Source of the DNA: Roseateles sp.
GTDB lineage: Bacteria; Pseudomonadota; Gammaproteobacteria; Burkholderiales; Burkholderiaceae_C
Reading direction: 5' to 3'
Assembly: GCA_019234295.1 (NCBI GenBank)
Contig: JAFALK010000069.1
Coordinates: forward strand, 62,001 to 126,000
Length of the DNA stretch: 64,000 nt
A program made the translations under genes and the position numbers. This document shows positions 59,764 through 64,000 of the stretch, in pieces (position 1 is the first letter of the stretch; each line of letters begins with the position of its first letter). The notes beneath the pieces are model-generated. The model searched no databases, was not told the DNA's origin, and saw nothing but the letters and a program-made list of their open reading frames with translations.

Positions 59764-60546
59764 ATGTACCAGCACCTCCGGATGGTTCGAGACGGCGATG
59801 TGGCCCGCGTGACGCTAAACCGCCCCGAAGTCCGCAATGCTTTCAACGAAGTCCTGATCGCCGAGCTCACGACGGCCTTCATGGAGCTCTCGCAAGACAA
59901 GTCCCTGCGTGCCATCGTGCTTGCCGCCGAAGGCAAGGCCTTCTGCGCTGGTGCCGACCTGAACTGGATGAAGGCCATGGCCGGCTATTCGTGGGAAGAG
60001 AACCATGCCGACGCCGGGCGCCTCGCCCAGATGCTCTGGACGATCTACAGCTGCCCCGTGCCCGTAATCGCGCGCGTGCAGGGCGATGCCTATGCGGGCG
60101 GCGTGGGTCTGGTCTCGGTGTGCGACATGGTCGTTGCGGCCGAGGCGGCGAACTTCTGCCTGTCCGAGGCCAAGCTCGGGCTGCTGCCGGCCACGATCGC
60201 GCCCTATGTGGTGCGAGCGCTCGGTGAGCAGGCGTCGCGCCGCCTCTTCGTCACGGCCGAGCGCTTCGGCGCTGCCGAGGCCCATCGGCTCGGCCTGGTG
60301 CACGAATGCGTGGCCGCCGAGACCCTCGACGCCAAGGTGGACGAGTTGCTCGCAAACTTGCTCGCCAACGGCCCCATGGCCGTGCGCGCCTGCAAGAAGC
60401 TTGTGCAGGACGTGGCCCACGCACCCATCACGCCCGAGCTGCGAGACGACACGGCGCGGCGCATCGCCGACATTCGCGCCAGCGACGAAGGCCGTGCCGG
60501 CGTGCGCAGCTTCCTCGACAAGGTCAAGGCTCCCTGGCTGTCATGA
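59764..60546 (+). CDS. liuC: Enoyl-CoA hydratase, probable methylglutaconyl-CoA hydratase
   Basis: The 260-residue crotonase has LNRPEVRNAFNEVLIAEL, the oxyanion motif KAFCAGADLNWMK and the catalytic region GVGLVSVCDMVVAAE...FCLSEAKLGLLPATIAPYV. The pattern matches LiuC, which acts after MCC in leucine breakdown. ATG 59764 has AAGGA six bases upstream; ATG 59758 is two codons earlier and equally in frame. It is coupled to the next gene by ATGA. Confidence 0.9.
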   Translation: MYQHLRMVRDGDVARVTLNRPEVRNAFNEVLIAELTTAFMELSQDKSLRAIVLAAEGKAFCAGADLNWMKAMAGYSWEENHADAGRLAQMLWTIYSCPVPVIARVQGDAYAGGVGLVSVCDMVVAAEAANFCLSEAKLGLLPATIAPYVVRALGEQASRRLFVTAERFGAAEAHRLGLVHECVAAETLDAKVDELLANLLANGPMAVRACKKLVQDVAHAPITPELRDDTARRIADIRASDEGRAGVRSFLDKVKAPWLS

Positions 60547-61142
60547 AGGACATCGGCCTGCCCCACCTGCTAGCCCTGGCCGCCGCGCTCGGCTGGGCCA
60601 GTGGCATGCGCCTCTACGCCACCGTCTTCATCGTCGGTATGGTCGGTCGCATGGGCTGGTTGCCGCTGCCCGCAGGCCTGGAGCTGCTCGCGCACAACGC
60701 GGTGCTGATCACGGCTGGCGTGTTGATGGTGATCGAGTTCCTGGCCGACAAGATCCCGATGATCGATTCGCTGTGGGACACGGTACACACTCTGATCCGC
60801 ATCCCCGCTGGCGCGGCCTTGGCCGCCGGCGTGCTCGGCACCGATTCGCAGACCTGGGGCGTCGTCGCCGCCTTGCTGGGCGGCACGCTGGCTGCCACCG
60901 CACATGCGGCCAAGACGGGCACTCGCGCTGCCGTCAATACCTCGCCCGAACCCTTCTCCAACATCGCTCTTTCTCTGGGCGGAGACCTGTTCGTGCCGGC
61001 GCTGCTCTGGCTCTCCTGGGCGCACCCTCTGGCCTTCGCCGTGTTGCTGGTGCTGTTGATTGCATTGGCGGCACTGTTGATTCGCCTGACCTTTGGCTTC
61101 CTGCGTGGCCTGTTCCGGCGCGCCAGCGTTCAAACCGTATGA
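60543..61142 (+). CDS. DUF4126 membrane protein
   Basis: The 199-residue protein has about five membrane segments (LALAAALGWASGMRLYATVFIV, VLITAGVLMVIEF, AALLGGTLAATAHAAKTG, LAFAVLLVLLIALAALLI) and the conserved NTSPEPFSNIALSL loop of DUF4126. The function is not known. It overlaps both the hydratase and bioA by four bases, so it is in the same operon. Confidence 0.85.
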   Translation: MKDIGLPHLLALAAALGWASGMRLYATVFIVGMVGRMGWLPLPAGLELLAHNAVLITAGVLMVIEFLADKIPMIDSLWDTVHTLIRIPAGAALAAGVLGTDSQTWGVVAALLGGTLAATAHAAKTGTRAAVNTSPEPFSNIALSLGGDLFVPALLWLSWAHPLAFAVLLVLLIALAALLIRLTFGFLRGLFRRASVQTV

Positions 61143-62411
61143 CCGATCTTTCCAAGCGCAGCCTCGCTGCCGTCTGGCACCCCTGCACGCAGATGGCGCG
61201 CGCCGCCGTGCTGCCGCCGCTGGCCATCGCGCGCGGCGAGGGTGCGTGGCTCCATGACGTCGAGGGGCGGCGTTACTTCGATGCCAACAGTTCCTGGTGG
61301 GTCAACCTCTTCGGCCACGCGGATGCGCAGCTGAACGCCGCCATCAAGCAGCAGCTCGACACGCTGCCTCACGTGATGCTGGCCGGCTGCACCCACGAAC
61401 CCGCCGTGCGCCTGGCCGAGCGGCTGAGCGCGCGCACCGGCGCCGCCCTGGGCCACTGCTTCTTCGCTAGCGACGGCGCCAGCGCCGTGGAGATCGCGCT
61501 CAAGCAGAGCTTTCACAGCTGGCGCAACCGCGGTATGGAGCTCAAGCGCGAGTTCGTCTGCCTGAAGAACGGCTATCACGGCGAGACCATCGGCGCATTG
61601 GCTGTGACCGACGTCCAGATCTTTCGCGACGCCTACGACCCGCTGCTCATGCGCGCCCACATCGTGCAATCGCCCGACTCGCGCCTGGGCAATGAGGCCC
61701 AGGCGCTGGCAGCCATGCGCGCACTGCTCGAGTCCAGGCACGGCTGCATCGCTGCCGTCATCGCCGAGCCGCTGATCCAGGGTGCGGCGGGCATGGTCAT
61801 GCACTCGCCGGCCTACCTGAAGTCCTTGCGCGAGCTGACGCGTGAGTTTGACGTACACCTGATTGCCGACGAGATCGCGGTTGGATGTGGGCGCACCGGC
61901 ACTTTCTTCGCCTGGGAGCAGACCGGAGCGGACTGGCCCGACTTCATCACCCTCAGCAAGGGAATCACCGGTGGGACGCTGCCGCTTTCGCTTGTGCTGA
62001 CGACCGAGGCCGTCTACCAGTGCTTCTGGAGCGAAGACGTTGCCCGCGGCTTTCTGCATTCGCACAGCTACACGGGCAACGCGCTGGCCTGCGCGGCCGC
62101 CAATGCCGTGCTGGACCGCTTCGATGCCGGCCTTCTGGCGCAGATCGGCAAGCAGGCGGCATGGCTGGGTCAGGCTTTCGAGCCCCTGGCGCGGGATAAT
62201 CGCATCCGCCATTTCCGCCAGCACGGTATGGTCCTGGCCTTCGACATGGCCCAGCCCGGCGAACGCTTCGCCGAACGTTTCCACCTCGCGGCGCGTCGGC
62301 ACGAGTTGCTGATCCGCCCCATCGGAGGCACGGTCTACCTGATGCCCCCTTACCTGATCGACGCCGAAACCGCGCAATGGCTGGCCCACGCGGTGACGGC
62401 CACCTTCCAAG

Positions 62412-62422
<11 letters not shown>
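61139..62422 (+). CDS. bioA: Adenosylmethionine--8-amino-7-oxononanoate transaminase BioA
   Basis: The 427-residue class III transaminase has HPCTQM, the [16 protein letters not shown] start, [17 protein letters not shown], the PLP lysine in [14 protein letters not shown] and the C-terminal [10 protein letters not shown]. It makes 7,8-diaminopelargonate for biotin. ATG 61139 overlaps the DUF4126 stop. A much longer open frame upstream only reads the neighbours and is not used. It overlaps bioF by 11 bases. Confidence 0.96.

Positions 62423-64000
<1,578 letters not shown>

Overview
The window is high-GC, gene-dense bacterial DNA. The gene families and gene neighbourhoods (imp-type type VI secretion cluster, LiuR/MCC leucine-catabolism genes, bioAFD order, an intergenic hairpin repeat of a kind common in this group) suggest a betaproteobacterium of the order Burkholderiales, probably Comamonadaceae or a Rubrivivax/Leptothrix-like relative. 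This placement is inferred from gene content; no rRNA or tRNA gene is present.

Region 1 (about 1-33,860, nearly all on the minus strand) is a type VI secretion system (T6SS) cluster read right to left from a candidate promoter near 33,830-33,858: tssA, tssB, tssC, four tandem hcp paralogues, a zinc-ribbon gene, tagJ, tssE, tssF, tssG, clpV, then after a 313-bp spacer vgrG, a DUF4123 adaptor, two unrecognised genes, tagH (FHA), pppA, a PAAR-like (DUF4280) gene, tssK, tssL (with OmpA domain), tssM, tagF, a second sheath-like gene that fuses TssB and TssC homology, a FecR-like exported protein, a heme-c type DUF3365/HAMP sensor and a PknB-type kinase cut by the left edge. Kinase, PP2C phosphatase, FHA protein and TagF form the known post-translational switch set. 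No tssJ is visible. One gene breaks the pattern: 4978-6027 on the plus strand, between tssM and tagF, encodes an Ala/Ser/Leu-rich protein with no acidic residue at all.

Region 2 (34,215-42,521, plus strand) is a four-gene unit: a TpsB/FhaC-type outer-membrane transporter, a 1,720-residue TpsA protein with a haemagglutinin secretion domain, MBG/YDG repeats and a C-terminal caspase-like protease domain, an OmpA-type protein, and a membrane-anchored HExxH protein. Region 3 (42,511-44,009) is a metallo-beta-lactamase-fold hydrolase divergent from a LiuR-like MerR regulator. Region 4 (44,086-48,820) is a tightly overlapping set of an unknown exported 622-aa protein, a CsgG-like protein, a second exported caspase-like protein and an NTF2-fold protein.

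Region 5 (48,901-57,193) is stress and metal handling: LysR/AzoR with a pirin, then a copper module (copA-cueR with an FMN reductase and a second pirin downstream, and a divergent copZ-like chaperone) with two CueR-type promoters. Region 6 (56,498-64,000) is a TetR regulator with a repeated operator, methylcrotonyl-CoA carboxylase beta subunit, a VapBC toxin-antitoxin pair, an enoyl-CoA hydratase, a DUF4126 membrane protein, and bioA-bioF-bioD (cut by the right edge). Biotin is the cofactor of the carboxylase, so the last group is functionally coherent.
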